Notes under the pieces: model-generated
Database searches by the model: none
Told to the model about the DNA's origin: nothing
Seen by the model: the letters and a program-made list of their open reading frames with translations, nothing else
Translations under genes and position numbers: made by a program
Shown here: positions 1 to 9,063 of the stretch, piece after piece
How the letters are laid out: each line of letters starts with the position of its first letter
Position numbering within the stretch: the stretch's first letter is position 1
Source of the DNA: Planctomycetota bacterium
Lineage (GTDB): Bacteria; Planctomycetota; B15-G4; SIAN01
Assembly: GCA_009691715.1 (NCBI GenBank)
Contig: SIAN01000009.1
Span: forward strand, 1-64,000
Length of the DNA: 64,000 nucleotides
Direction: 5' to 3'

Positions 1-77
1 AAGTGGCGCGGCTTGCGTTCGGTGAGGCCGAACGGCACGAGGCCGTGCATCAGGTCGCGAAACGTGCGACGGATCAC
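1..77 (-). CDS. 5' end of an unidentified gene (partial, left edge)
   Basis: A GTG at 77-75 overlaps the TGA stop of the CotH gene (GTGA), and an open frame continues to the window edge for about 25 codons. The peptide starts (M)IRRTFRDLMHGLVPFG. The same four-base coupling is used at many junctions in this window, which is the main reason to believe it. The fragment is too short to assign a function. It would be the last visible member of the VTC-DUF4956-CotH gene set. Confidence 0.5.
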   Translation of the reverse strand, partial: MIRRTFRDLMHGLVPFGLTERKPRH

Positions 78-1696
78 GGCAGCTTGATCACCCGCATGTC
101 CTTCACGTCGAAGAAGCAGCGGCCGGAGGTGGCGTTCAGTTCGGCGATGAGCTCGACGAGGCGCGACGCTTCGGCGACCTCGAAGTCGAAGGTGATCGCC
201 TGCCAGCCGCAACTGCCGAGCACACCACCGCGACTCTGCGCGCCCGCGATCCGCAATTGCGCGCCGCTGGTGGTGGAGCCCTCGATCGGCTTGACCTCGT
301 CGCAATTCACGTCGGCCTCGAACCGCCACTTGCCTTGCGCGAGCATCACCTTTTTGCGCCACGACGCGGCGCACGGCTCGCTGCCGCACTCGACCTTGTA
401 GGCGCGCTTCCCGGCGTGCGTGGTCGGCTCGACCGTTGGATTTCCGGCCTCGACGTTGGCCGTGAACCCAAGCAGCTTCGCCCGTCCCTTCGAGTCGAGC
501 TCGAGCGTCTTCGGCTCCGGACGTTTCACTTGCTCGCGCAGGCTCTTCTCGCGCGCTTCGAGCCGGTTCTGCAGATCCTTCCAAGCGCCGTCGAGCGAAC
601 CAGCCACGTCACCATCGATCGACTTCGCCGCTGCCTCGACCCGCTTTTCGATCGACTTCAGCTTCGGCAGCAGTTTTTCCTTCACGTTGAAGATCGGCAC
701 CAGCTCAGTGAGCCGCTTGCGAAAGCGCGCCCTCCATGCCGGATTGCGCAGCACGGCGTCCGACACCAACGTGGTCGGGTATTCGAGCACCGACGCGTCG
801 GTGTCCTGGAAGACCTGGTCCATGCCGTGCGGCAGGAAGTAGGCGCGGCCGGTCTTGCCGGCGAAGTAGACCCGGTAGTTGTTGGCGTTGTTCGAGTAGC
901 CGTCCCAATGCGAGACCATGAGTTCCATGGCCACAAAGGTGAGGAACGCATCGATGTCAAGACGCTCCTCGATCCGCTGCCAGCGGGCGGCCGGATCGGG
1001 ATCGCGGCAGGCGTCAGCCAGCGCACGCACGTCGGAGGCGTCGTCGGGCCCCTTGCCGTCGTCCTTCTCGAGCCCGGCGTCGATCTCATGGCAGAAGCCG
1101 CCGTCGTAGAGGTTGCCTTTGTCGTCGCGGAAGTGGCGTTTCACCAGTTTCTGGTCGAACGACTCCTTCAGCACGTAGAGGCCAAGGTCGCGCCCGTTCA
1201 GCCAGACGCGAGCGTGGCTGACCCGTGGCGCCGGTACGCCGGCCAATCCCATCAGCGTCGAGCAGACGAATTCGTGCAGGTAGGTCCCATCCTGCACCGA
1301 ATTGTTCAGGTGGAACTTGTCGAGGCCGTGGAACGACTGCTTCTTGTCGAACTTTTCGACGTTGATGGTGAACGCCGGCTTCTCATCGAGTTCGCGGAAG
1401 CTGCCAGCCGCGCCCTTCAGCTTGATCGCGACGTCAGCGTAGACGACCTTGTCGTTCTCCTTGAGGCGCGCATGGACATAGTTGCGCGGGTCGGCGCGAA
1501 GCCGTTCGAGTTCGTCCTTGTCAACGTCGAACTTCAGGCGCGGGATGTCGCCGCGATCGAAGAAGGCGTCGCTGTCGTCGGGCTTGCGCTCCTTGACGAA
1601 GACGGCGTCTCCGGGGTCCTGTTGCGCGCGCGCGACTTCCGGCGGCGGCGCCATCGCGACCAGCCCGAGCAGTGCAAACGCTGCGGTCCGCCACAT
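74..1696 (-). CDS. CotH-family kinase-like secreted protein
   Basis: 540 residues with an N-terminal signal sequence (hydrophobic stretch from about residue 3 to 17, then a small-residue cleavage region near ARAQ). The core at about residues 45-360 has CotH family features: LKFDVDKDELERLRADP at the front, a KLKG turn, KFHLNNSVQDGTYLHE, LGLYVLKESFD, HWDGYSNNANNYRVYF and LPHGMDQVF. CotH proteins are atypical protein kinases first known from Bacillus spore coats and widespread in Planctomycetota. A C-terminal region (about 420-540) looks like a beta-rich carbohydrate-binding-like domain; that is my inference. The ATG at 1696 is preceded by GGTGG and lies 8 bases after the DUF4956 stop, so I prefer it to the longer open frame. 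It is the third gene of the VTC/DUF4956/CotH set. Confidence 0.85.
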   Translation of the reverse strand: MWRTAAFALLGLVAMAPPPEVARAQQDPGDAVFVKERKPDDSDAFFDRGDIPRLKFDVDKDELERLRADPRNYVHARLKENDKVVYADVAIKLKGAAGSFRELDEKPAFTINVEKFDKKQSFHGLDKFHLNNSVQDGTYLHEFVCSTLMGLAGVPAPRVSHARVWLNGRDLGLYVLKESFDQKLVKRHFRDDKGNLYDGGFCHEIDAGLEKDDGKGPDDASDVRALADACRDPDPAARWQRIEERLDIDAFLTFVAMELMVSHWDGYSNNANNYRVYFAGKTGRAYFLPHGMDQVFQDTDASVLEYPTTLVSDAVLRNPAWRARFRKRLTELVPIFNVKEKLLPKLKSIEKRVEAAAKSIDGDVAGSLDGAWKDLQNRLEAREKSLREQVKRPEPKTLELDSKGRAKLLGFTANVEAGNPTVEPTTHAGKRAYKVECGSEPCAASWRKKVMLAQGKWRFEADVNCDEVKPIEGSTTSGAQLRIAGAQSRGGVLGSCGWQAITFDFEVAEASRLVELIAELNATSGRCFFDVKDMRVIKLP

Positions 1697-1704
1697 CGTC
1701 CACC

Positions 1705-2442
1705 TCACGAGCCCGGCTCCTCGATCTCGGCGTGCTGCACGCCCTCGATCGCGCAGAGCGACTGCACGAACTCGAGCAGCGCGTCGGGCGCGCGCAGACG
1801 CACGTCCCACTTCGCTTCGAGCGCCGCGCCCTGGCGCGCAGTGCCCGCCGCGACCAGCCGATTCGTGGCGGTGTAGTCCGCGAACCGCTCGGCTACCAGC
1901 GCCGCCGGATCACGCCCCGGCGCCACGCGCACCACCAAGCGCCGCAGCGGACCGGTGGAGCGTCCGTCGACGACCCGTGCCAGCAGCAGCGCCACCACGG
2001 CGACCAGCGTCACGCCGACCGCCGCCGCGGACCACTCGCCGGCACCGAGCGCCATGCCTGCCACTACCGCGAAGATCACGAACGCCGTGTCGCGCGTGTC
2101 CTCAACCACCGTCCTGAAACGCACGATCGAGAGCGCGCCGACCAGCCCGAAGGCGCGCGCCAGGTTGCTGCCGATCACGATCGTGGTGAGCGCGACCAGC
2201 ATGGTGAGCAGCACCAGCGTGGTCGCGAACGATGCGGTCGAGCGCCCGCCGCCACCGCGCGCAAGCCGATGGACCGCGGCCACCACCGCGCCCGCCAGCG
2301 CCGCTCCTGAAAGCCGCGCCGCCACGCTCTCGGCCGCTGCCCGCGCCGCATCGCTGTTGAGACCATGGAAAAACTCAGTCAGGCCGTCGACTTGCATCGA
2401 CGCCGCCGCCATCCATGCCGTCGCCATCCATGCCGCCGTCAT
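1705..2442 (-). CDS. DUF4956 family membrane protein
   Basis: 245 residues with about four membrane-spanning segments in the first 160 residues. The family hallmark GALSIVRFRTVVEDTRDTAF lies between TM2 and TM3, followed by a soluble domain of about 85 residues ending in an acidic tail. DUF4956 proteins have no proven biochemical role but commonly sit beside VTC polyphosphate-polymerase domains and CotH kinases, as here. The N-terminus is built from a 15-bp repeat (AAWM, ATAWM, AAASM), so four in-frame ATGs compete. I chose the first because GGAG stands 8 bases ahead of it. It may be a channel or partner for the cytoplasmic VTC enzyme; that is inference. Confidence 0.85.
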   Translation of the reverse strand: MTAAWMATAWMAAASMQVDGLTEFFHGLNSDAARAAAESVAARLSGAALAGAVVAAVHRLARGGGGRSTASFATTLVLLTMLVALTTIVIGSNLARAFGLVGALSIVRFRTVVEDTRDTAFVIFAVVAGMALGAGEWSAAAVGVTLVAVVALLLARVVDGRSTGPLRRLVVRVAPGRDPAALVAERFADYTATNRLVAAGTARQGAALEAKWDVRLRAPDALLEFVQSLCAIEGVQHAEIEEPGS

Positions 2443-2452
2443 TCACGCCGCT
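2408..2452. repeat. 15-bp tandem repeat at the DUF4956 start, about three copies
   Basis: Units at 2408-2422, 2423-2437 and, diverged, 2438-2452 share GCCATCCATGCCGYC. On the coding strand they place ATG every five codons, creating several in-frame candidate starts for the DUF4956 protein. Confidence 0.75.
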
Positions 2453-2455
2453 CCG

Positions 2456-3238
2456 TCAGCCGCCAATCCGTCCGCCAAGCGCGATCGCCAGGAACCGGCG
2501 GTACTTCGAGACGCCGGACGGGGCGAGACGATAGTCGGCCAGCAACGACTTGAAGCGCGCCGGCAGCGCGCCGACGAACTTCAGCTCGAGGATCACGTCG
2601 CGGCCAAGCAACGACTCCCCGGTCGCGACCGTCGCGACGCGCCAATCCGTCGCCAGTTCGCCGCGGATCGCGCGGTCGAGCGTGAGGCGATGCGCCCCCT
2701 CGGCGTTCGCGGCGAAGAAGGCCGTCCGCTCGTAGCTGAGGCGGCAGCTCGGGACGAGGCCGGCGACCGCGACCTGCGCGGCGAATTCGCCGGCGAAGCT
2801 GTGCTCGGCACCGCCCGCCGCGCCGCGCCGCGCGGCTAAGACCGTCGCTACCGCCGCCGCCAAGCCGCCGCTCGCAAGCGCCGCGACGCCGCTTTCCGCC
2901 GTGCAGCGCGCTTTGCTCACTTGCTCGCCGTGGCGCACCTTTCGCTCGAGGTGGAGCGCGTCGCCGTCGCCGTAGCGCCGCATCCGATGCTTCACTGCGC
3001 CAAAGCCGTTCTTGCGATGGAACAGGTCGAGCGCTTTGGTGTCGAGGTAGAGCGTCGTCGTCCGATAACGGCCGGGCGCGCCGCCGTCGCCGTGCGGGTC
3101 GGGCAGGAGCTCCTGCCGCGCCCACGCCTCGATCGGGGCGGCGACCTTCTCCGCCACCAGAAACTTCCACTCGAACGCGCCCTGCTGCGGCGTCACGCAC
3201 AGCGACGGCGACAGCGACCTCGCGTCGTGCTCAGTCAC
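2456..3238 (-). CDS. VTC-domain polyphosphate polymerase-like protein
   Basis: 260 residues with the triphosphate-tunnel fold signature of the VTC family: FEWKFLV at the N-terminus, TTTLYLDT, KHRMRRYG, LERKVRHGEQVSK, RLSYERTAFF, LTLDRAIRGE, ILELKFVG and a terminal SGVSKYRRF. These alternating basic and acidic strands line the tunnel that binds polyphosphate and metal in yeast Vtc4. By family, the enzyme polymerises phosphate from ATP or a related donor. The likely start is GTG at 3238, overlapping the stop of the upstream phosphatase gene by eight bases; no good ribosome binding site is seen, so coupling is likely. It is followed by DUF4956 and CotH. Confidence 0.88.
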   Translation of the reverse strand: MTEHDARSLSPSLCVTPQQGAFEWKFLVAEKVAAPIEAWARQELLPDPHGDGGAPGRYRTTTLYLDTKALDLFHRKNGFGAVKHRMRRYGDGDALHLERKVRHGEQVSKARCTAESGVAALASGGLAAAVATVLAARRGAAGGAEHSFAGEFAAQVAVAGLVPSCRLSYERTAFFAANAEGAHRLTLDRAIRGELATDWRVATVATGESLLGRDVILELKFVGALPARFKSLLADYRLAPSGVSKYRRFLAIALGGRIGG

Positions 3239-4028
3239 GCTGGATGTGGCCAAAGACCGCGTCATGCAGCGCGGTGCCGTTGCTGGCAAAGACGTCGCCG
3301 CGCCGCAGCATTGCGTCGCCGCCCGCCAGATCGCAAACACGCCCGCCCGCCTCGCGCACCAGAAGCGTCCCCGCAGCGATGTCCCAGGAATTGAGCCACG
3401 GCTCCCAGTAGGCGTCGTAGTGGCCGGCGGCAACCAGCGCCAGATCAAGCGCCGCGCTGCCGAGCCGGCGCACGTCGCGGCAGCGCAACACCAGGTCGGA
3501 GAACTCGCGCACGTTGTTCTCGGCCACCTCGTTGCGCTGGTAGCAGAACCCGGTGGCGAGCAACGCCTCCTTCAGCTCCCCGCGCCGGCTCACCGCGAGG
3601 CGCTCGCCATTGCGAAAGGCCCCGCCGCCGCGCACGGCGTGGTAGGTCTCACGCAACGCCGCCGCGTGGACCACGCCGACCAGCGGCAGATCGCCGCGCC
3701 ACGCCGCAATCGAGACTGAGAACAGCGGCAGCCCGTGGGCGAAGTTGACTGTGCCATCGAGCGGATCGACGTGCCAGGTGATCGCGTCATCGCCGGCGCG
3801 GCCGCCCTCCTCCTCGGCGACGATCCGATGGCCCGGAAAGCGGCGCGCGAGCTCGCCGACGATCTGCCGCTCCGCCGCGATGTCGGCCTCGGTCACCGGA
3901 TTTCGCCGGCTCTTCAGCTTCACTTCGGCCGGGTCGAACTTGCGCCAGATCGAAAGGTGGATCGCGCCGGCGGCACGCGCCAGTTCGAGCGCGCAGTCGA
4001 GCAACGTCGAGTCGGAGGGGACGCTCAT
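3231..4028 (-). CDS. Inositol monophosphatase family protein
   Basis: 265 residues, a normal family length. The metal-binding motifs are complete: VAEEEGG near residue 70, DPLDGTVNFAHGLP near residue 88, and the C-terminal WEPWLNSWDIAAG with LVREAGG. The family removes a 1-phosphate from inositol or related sugars and nucleotides (SuhB, HisN or CysQ-like activities); the substrate cannot be set from sequence. It begins at ATG 4028 with only a weak ribosome binding site, 23 bases after the PBP4 gene, and overlaps the VTC gene at its end. Its place next to a polyphosphate enzyme is suggestive but not proof of a shared pathway. Confidence 0.9.
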   Translation of the reverse strand: MSVPSDSTLLDCALELARAAGAIHLSIWRKFDPAEVKLKSRRNPVTEADIAAERQIVGELARRFPGHRIVAEEEGGRAGDDAITWHVDPLDGTVNFAHGLPLFSVSIAAWRGDLPLVGVVHAAALRETYHAVRGGGAFRNGERLAVSRRGELKEALLATGFCYQRNEVAENNVREFSDLVLRCRDVRRLGSAALDLALVAAGHYDAYWEPWLNSWDIAAGTLLVREAGGRVCDLAGGDAMLRRGDVFASNGTALHDAVFGHIQRD

Positions 4029-4051
4029 TGCGGTGGTACGGTACGCAGCCG

Positions 4052-5605
4052 CTACTTCGACCGGCCACCGATCAGCGCGCGGCAGAGGTCGTCCTGCACT
4101 TTTTTCATCTCCGCGTTGCCGCCCTTGAAGCCGTTGATCAGGATCGAGAAGGCGAACACCTCGGCGGCGGCGGCGCCACCAATAGCTTCGCCGGCGCCCG
4201 CCATCGCGAAGCCAGAGAGGGCCGAGACGCGCGCGATGTAACCGGTCTTGGCCCGCACGCGGTACTGCATGGCCGGCTCGTTCATCCGCCGATCGAGCGT
4301 GCCGTCGACGCCACTGATCGGCAGGCAGCGGACGTAATCGTCACGCCACGGCGCCGCGTAGGCGCGCGCCAGCACCGCCGCCAGCAACCGCGGTGTGACC
4401 AGGTCGTCGCGCGACAGGCCCGAGCCGTCGACAATTCGGATCTTTTCGGGCTCGACGTCGCACTGCCGCGCAAGCTCCTGCACCAGACGCGCGCCGTTCG
4501 CGGCGCTGCCGAGCCCAAATCGGACGAACGCGCAGCTCTTCAGCACCTGCTCGGCGATCTGGTTGTCGCTTTCCTTGCCGCAGAGCTGCAACGCCGGCAG
4601 CAGCGGACTCCGCCGCGTGTAGAGCGTCCGTGCCGGCTCCGACAGCTTTTCGTCGGCGAGCGGCGGACGGACACGACCTGCGATTGCGATACCGGCTTTC
4701 GCCAGCGCCGCCCGCAGCGCGCGACCGAAGTAGTCGGGCGGGTTCTCGACCGTGGTCTCGACGTGGGCGACACCGACGTCGGCGCCGACGCTCCCGCGCA
4801 CGTGCACCGCGCCGCGCGCATCGGGCGAGAGCAGCGAAACCAGGAACCCGTCGCGATTGCCAGAGCGGGCGAGGTCCGGCGCGACGCTCCAGCCGTCGAC
4901 CGCGGGACGTAGTTCGGCGCCGAAGCCGCCGTCGCCCCGCTCGAACACGCGCACTCGGAAGCGGTTGCCGTTCAGCGCCAGCGCCGCCACCGGCGCCGCG
5001 TATTTTTCGCTGAGCTGGTCCTTCGGCCACCCTTGCGGGATCCACTCGTTGTCGAAGGCGCGCGCATCGACGATCAGGTCGCCGGTGATCTGGCGCACGC
5101 CCTGCAGCGCGACCGCCTGCACGAACGGCTGCAGCGCCGCGCCGTCGTCCTCGCTCTCGAAGAAGCACGGCTGCAGCGTCGGGTCGCCGCTGCCGCGCAC
5201 CCACAGGTTGCCGTCGACCCGTCCGCCCTCGACCACCGGCGCGTCGACCAGCAGCGGGGTCTCCCACTCGAACGCTGGCCCGAGCGTCGCGAACGCGAGG
5301 TAGAGGGTGATCAGCTTCAGGTTCGAAGCCGGCGTGAAGCTCTGATCGGCGGCGCGCGCAAAGAACGGCGCGTCGCGGGTGACTGAACGCACGTCGATGC
5401 CGACGCTCGCGCCATCGAGCTCCTTGCGCGCGAGCACCTTCGCGGCCGCTGCGGCGAAACGATTGGCGTGCTCGTCGCCGGCGGCCGGCGCAACCTGCGC
5501 GGGCTGCTCGGTCGCGGCGTCGATCGCTGCAGCGCCGCGCCCTGCCAACAGCAACGCGATCACGCCGAGCGCCGCGCCGCGCCACGCCCGAATTTCGATT
5601 GCCAT
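4052..5605 (-). CDS. dacB: D-alanyl-D-alanine carboxypeptidase/endopeptidase (PBP4 type, S13)
   Basis: 517 residues with a signal peptide (hydrophobic residues about 10-27). The penicillin-binding motifs are present: SNLK near residue 94, SDN within GKESDNQIAEQVLK, and KTG within RAKTGYIARVSALSG near residue 453. S13 peptidases trim the terminal D-Ala from peptidoglycan stems and cut cross-links in the periplasm. I start at ATG 5605 because a strong GAGGGAGG stands about seven bases ahead; the open frame reaches a little further upstream but the extra residues are basic and unlike a signal peptide. Neighbours are an M28 peptidase and the phosphatase, all on the minus strand. Confidence 0.93.
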   Translation of the reverse strand: MAIEIRAWRGAALGVIALLLAGRGAAAIDAATEQPAQVAPAAGDEHANRFAAAAAKVLARKELDGASVGIDVRSVTRDAPFFARAADQSFTPASNLKLITLYLAFATLGPAFEWETPLLVDAPVVEGGRVDGNLWVRGSGDPTLQPCFFESEDDGAALQPFVQAVALQGVRQITGDLIVDARAFDNEWIPQGWPKDQLSEKYAAPVAALALNGNRFRVRVFERGDGGFGAELRPAVDGWSVAPDLARSGNRDGFLVSLLSPDARGAVHVRGSVGADVGVAHVETTVENPPDYFGRALRAALAKAGIAIAGRVRPPLADEKLSEPARTLYTRRSPLLPALQLCGKESDNQIAEQVLKSCAFVRFGLGSAANGARLVQELARQCDVEPEKIRIVDGSGLSRDDLVTPRLLAAVLARAYAAPWRDDYVRCLPISGVDGTLDRRMNEPAMQYRVRAKTGYIARVSALSGFAMAGAGEAIGGAAAAEVFAFSILINGFKGGNAEMKKVQDDLCRALIGGRSK

Positions 5606-5675
5606 TCCCGCCCTCCCTCGCCTCGCCGCGCGACCCCGCCCGCGCATGGCTCCGCCCTCCGCGGCAAACCCCGAG

Positions 5676-7220
5676 CTACGGCGGGATCCCCTCCTGCCGC
5701 GGCCGCTCTTCCGCCTCGCCGAGCAACCAAGCGAGCACCGAGACCACCTTCGCCGTCTCGGCGATCTTGCCGAACACGATCTTGTCCATGGTGTCCGTGA
5801 CCTGGTGGTAGTCGGGATGCTCCTCGGGCTCCATGAAGAAGAGCACCGGGATCCCGAGCTTCCAGAACTCGAACTGGTCGCTGCGCTTGAAGTAGCTCAT
5901 GCCGTTCTCGCCGACCTTCAGCTTGGCGCGCGACAGGCTCAACGCCTTGCGCATCAGCACCTGGAAGTCGACGGAGTTGCCGAGTCCGACGGCGTCGATG
6001 TCGTGCGGCCGACCGCGCCCGACCATGTCCATGTTGAGCATCGCGAGGGTCTTCACCGCCGGGTACAGCGGGTTCTTGCAGTACGCGGCCGCGCCGAGCA
6101 GCCCATGCTCTTCGCCGGAGAAGTGGATCACCAGCACCGAACGGCGGGTTTCGACGTCTTGCGCGCCGAGCGCCTGCGCGATCTCGAGCATGCAGCTCGT
6201 GCCTGAGCCGTTGTCGTCGGCGCCGTGGAAGATCCGGCCGAAGTCGTCGACGCCGATGTGGTCGTAGTGGGCGCCAAGCACGACCCATTCGTCCTTCAGC
6301 AGCGGGTCCGTGCCGATCTTGGCGGCGACCACGTCGTGCGTCTTCGCCTGCACGTTCTGCAGCTTCACTTCGAGGCGGACGCGGACTCCCACGATCGGCC
6401 TCGGCGCGCCGTTCAGCTTGCTGTCGAGCCCCTTCTGCCATTCGAGGAGCTTGCCGCTGCCGAACAACTTGTCGCCGATCGCGCCGGAGCAATGAACGAC
6501 CGGGATCGGCGCGTCGTTCTTCGGATCGATCTGGCCGTAGCGCGGCAGCTCGGCCTTCAGCACCGACAGGTCCTTGTGGTTCACCGGATCGGTGAACAGC
6601 AGCACGGCAACGGCACCGCGTTCCTGCGCCGCGCGCCACTTGCGCGAGATGCGGCCGTGGTCGGTCCACTCCTCGCCCTTGAACGCGCGCCCCTTCTTCA
6701 GCTCGCGCGGCTCGTGCAGCAGCAGCGCGACGACCTTGCCCTTCACGTCGACGCCGCTGAAGTCGTCGTACTTCTCGGCGACGTCGATGACGCCGTAGCC
6801 ACAGAAGACCACCTCCGCGTCGACCGTGCCGCTGCCCGACCGGCGCACCGGCACGAAGTCGACGCCCGGCAGGAACACGTCGAGCGCGTCGCCACCGGTG
6901 ACCGGCTTGCCGATCACGCCAAGATGGTCGCTCTCGGTCCAGGTGATCGCCGGCACCTCGTACTCGAACAGGTAGCTGCCGTCGGAATTGCCGCTCGCCA
7001 TGCCGAATTTCTGGTGCTGCTCGACCAGGTAATCGCGCGCCCTCTCGAGACCGGACTGCGGCGTGTCGCGACCGGCGCACTCGTCCGAGGTGAGGAAGGT
7101 TTCGTGGCGCTTCAGGTCGTCGACCGTGATCTTTTCGAGTTGCGCCTTGAGCGGGGCCGGCAGCGTGACTTCGCCCGTGGGCGCCGACACCAGCAGCGCC
7201 GTGAGCCAAGCTCCCTTCAT
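5676..7220 (-). CDS. M28 family zinc aminopeptidase
   Basis: 514 residues. An N-terminal region with a protease-associated (PA) type insert covers about residues 80-260. The M28 catalytic domain follows with the two-zinc ligand set: GAHYDHIGVDDFG (His and Asp), HGADDNGSGTSCMLE (bridging Asp), VIHFSGEEHGLLGA (catalytic Glu pair), NMDMVGRG (Asp) and HPDYHQVTDTMDKI (last His). The family releases N-terminal residues from peptides, usually outside the cytoplasm. A short N-terminal hydrophobic stretch may be a weak signal peptide. ATG 7220 is preceded by GAGG at eight bases and lies 26 bases after the beta-lactamase-fold gene. Confidence 0.9.
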   Translation of the reverse strand: MKGAWLTALLVSAPTGEVTLPAPLKAQLEKITVDDLKRHETFLTSDECAGRDTPQSGLERARDYLVEQHQKFGMASGNSDGSYLFEYEVPAITWTESDHLGVIGKPVTGGDALDVFLPGVDFVPVRRSGSGTVDAEVVFCGYGVIDVAEKYDDFSGVDVKGKVVALLLHEPRELKKGRAFKGEEWTDHGRISRKWRAAQERGAVAVLLFTDPVNHKDLSVLKAELPRYGQIDPKNDAPIPVVHCSGAIGDKLFGSGKLLEWQKGLDSKLNGAPRPIVGVRVRLEVKLQNVQAKTHDVVAAKIGTDPLLKDEWVVLGAHYDHIGVDDFGRIFHGADDNGSGTSCMLEIAQALGAQDVETRRSVLVIHFSGEEHGLLGAAAYCKNPLYPAVKTLAMLNMDMVGRGRPHDIDAVGLGNSVDFQVLMRKALSLSRAKLKVGENGMSYFKRSDQFEFWKLGIPVLFFMEPEEHPDYHQVTDTMDKIVFGKIAETAKVVSVLAWLLGEAEERPRQEGIPP

Positions 7221-7246
7221 CGAGCGATCCTCACGCGACGCCGCCC

Positions 7247-8032
7247 TCACAGCGGCAACCGGAGCCCGTCATATCCGAGCACCAGCGCGCCGAGGAAGTG
7301 CTCACGTGCCACTGCCCGGACGTCGCTGCGTTCGGTGTCGGGATAGAAGTGGGTCAACACCAGCTCCTTCACGCCCGCGGCGGTGGCGATGCGCGCAGCG
7401 GCGGAGGGCGTCAGATGACGCGCCGTGTCGGAGCCCTCGGTCAGCGCCGCTTCCAACACGTAGACATCGGCGCCGCGACCGAGTTCGATGGGCGCCTCGC
7501 CGATGCCGGTGTCGCCCGAGTAGGCGATGGTCCGCGCATGACCGCGGATCCGGTAGCCCAAGCTGTGGTCGAGGTGAGGCATTCGCAGCGCGACGCCCTC
7601 GAGCCGTTGGGATTCGAGTTCGATCGTGAACGGACCGGGCTCGAGTTCGATCACTTCGAGCCGCTTTGGATCGATCGTCGCCCATTTCCCGAACGCCGCG
7701 CGCCCCCGTTCGAGCAGCAGAGCAACCCCGCGTGGACCGACCACCGTGAGCTGGCAATGCGCGAGCGAAGGATGGCGCAGCCCGAACAAGAGCGCGAACA
7801 GGTCGAGGCAGTGGTCGGGATGGAAATGCGTCACGATCACCGCGCGCAACGACGCCAGCAGGACGCCCTGCTTCGCCGCGGCACGCACGCTGCCGGGTCC
7901 CGGATCGACCAGCACGCCGCGCCCATCGCCCATGCGCAGCAGATGACCCGGCGAGCCGCGCGTCGCGGTCGGCAGCGCCGTGCCCGACCCAAGCACGATC
8001 CACTCGACCGGTCGCGGCACGTTCGGATTCAT
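7247..8032 (-). CDS. Metallo-beta-lactamase-fold hydrolase (RNase Z/arylsulfatase-like)
   Basis: 261 residues. The N-terminal LGSGTALPTATRGSPGHLL and the zinc motif VTHFHPDHCLDLFAL are typical of the RNase Z/ElaC-like branch. Further ligands are HLDHSLGYRI, YSGDTG and a terminal LTHFYPDTE in which Tyr follows the expected His-Phe. It lacks the long exosite arm of a true tRNase Z, so I call it a hydrolase of that fold rather than rnz. The substrate is unknown. It is cotranscribed with galE upstream (28-base gap) and the M28 peptidase downstream. Confidence 0.85.
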   Translation of the reverse strand: MNPNVPRPVEWIVLGSGTALPTATRGSPGHLLRMGDGRGVLVDPGPGSVRAAAKQGVLLASLRAVIVTHFHPDHCLDLFALLFGLRHPSLAHCQLTVVGPRGVALLLERGRAAFGKWATIDPKRLEVIELEPGPFTIELESQRLEGVALRMPHLDHSLGYRIRGHARTIAYSGDTGIGEAPIELGRGADVYVLEAALTEGSDTARHLTPSAAARIATAAGVKELVLTHFYPDTERSDVRAVAREHFLGALVLGYDGLRLPL

Positions 8033-8060
8033 CAGCAGGCGCGCGGCGCAGCGACGCCGC

Positions 8061-9044
8061 TCAACTCTGATAGCCCTGCGGATGGGCCTTCAACCAATTC
8101 CAGGCGTGGCGGACGGTCTCGACGATGTCGACGTGGCGGGGTGTCCAGCCGAGGAAGCGTTTGGCCTTGTCGCCGCCAGCGACCAGCGCCGGCGGATCGC
8201 CTTCGCGGCGCGGCAGCACCTGGTAGGGGATCGGCGCGCCGGTCACCGTGCGCGCGGCTGCGATCACTTCGAGCACGCTCTGGCCGCGACCGGTGCCGAG
8301 GTTGACCGGCTCGAACACGCCCGGCTTCATCGCGGTCAACGCCAGTCGATGCGCGCTGGCGAGATCAGCGACGTGGACGTAATCGCGGACGCAGGTGCCG
8401 TCGGGGGTCGGATAGTCGGTGCCGAAGACTTCGAGCGTCCGCGTGCCGCCCGACAGGACGGTGCGCAGGATGCTCGGGATCAGGTGCGTCTCGGGCTCGT
8501 GCCATTCGCCGAGCTGACCGTCGGGATCGGCGCCGGCCGCGTTGAAGTAGCGCGGCGCCACCACCGCGAAGCCGTAGGCGCGGCAGTACATCTCCAGCTG
8601 CTCTTCGCAGAAGCGCTTGGTGATGCCGTAGGGGCTGATCGGCTGGCGGATGAACTCCTCGGTGATCGGCACCTTCGCCGGCACGCCGTAGACGGCACAG
8701 GTCGAAGAAAAGACGATCCGCTTCACCTCGCACGCGCGCATCGCTTCGAGCAGTTCGTGCATCCCACGGGCGTTGTCGCGCACGTACTTGGCGGGCTGCG
8801 TGACCGACTCGCCGACATAGCAACGCGCCGCGAAGTGCATCACCGCGTCGACCTTGTGGCGCCGGATCGTGTCGATCAGCAGGTCGCGATCACAGAGGTC
8901 GCCTTGCACCAGCGGGGCGTCCTGCGCTGCCGCGCGGTGGCCTTCCTTGAGGTCGTCGAAAATGACAACCTGCTGGCCGCTCCGGCGCAGCTCGAGGACT
9001 GCGTGGCTGCCGATGTAGCCGGCGCCGCCGGTGACGAGGATCAT
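8061..9044 (-). CDS. galE: UDP-glucose 4-epimerase
   Basis: 327 residues, the usual length of this extended short-chain dehydrogenase. GGAGYIGSHAVLELR at the N-terminus binds NAD, SSTCAVYGVP carries the catalytic Ser/Thr, YGITKRFCE carries the Tyr-Lys pair, and PRYFNAAGADPDGQLGE and DYPTPDGTCVRDYVHVADL are GalE-specific. It interconverts UDP-glucose and UDP-galactose to supply envelope sugars. ATG 9044 has GGGAG six bases ahead. It is the first gene of the minus-strand run and is divergent from purC. Confidence 0.95.
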   Translation of the reverse strand: MILVTGGAGYIGSHAVLELRRSGQQVVIFDDLKEGHRAAAQDAPLVQGDLCDRDLLIDTIRRHKVDAVMHFAARCYVGESVTQPAKYVRDNARGMHELLEAMRACEVKRIVFSSTCAVYGVPAKVPITEEFIRQPISPYGITKRFCEEQLEMYCRAYGFAVVAPRYFNAAGADPDGQLGEWHEPETHLIPSILRTVLSGGTRTLEVFGTDYPTPDGTCVRDYVHVADLASAHRLALTAMKPGVFEPVNLGTGRGQSVLEVIAAARTVTGAPIPYQVLPRREGDPPALVAGGDKAKRFLGWTPRHVDIVETVRHAWNWLKAHPQGYQS

Positions 9045-9063
9045 CCCTGGCTCCCGAGGATCG

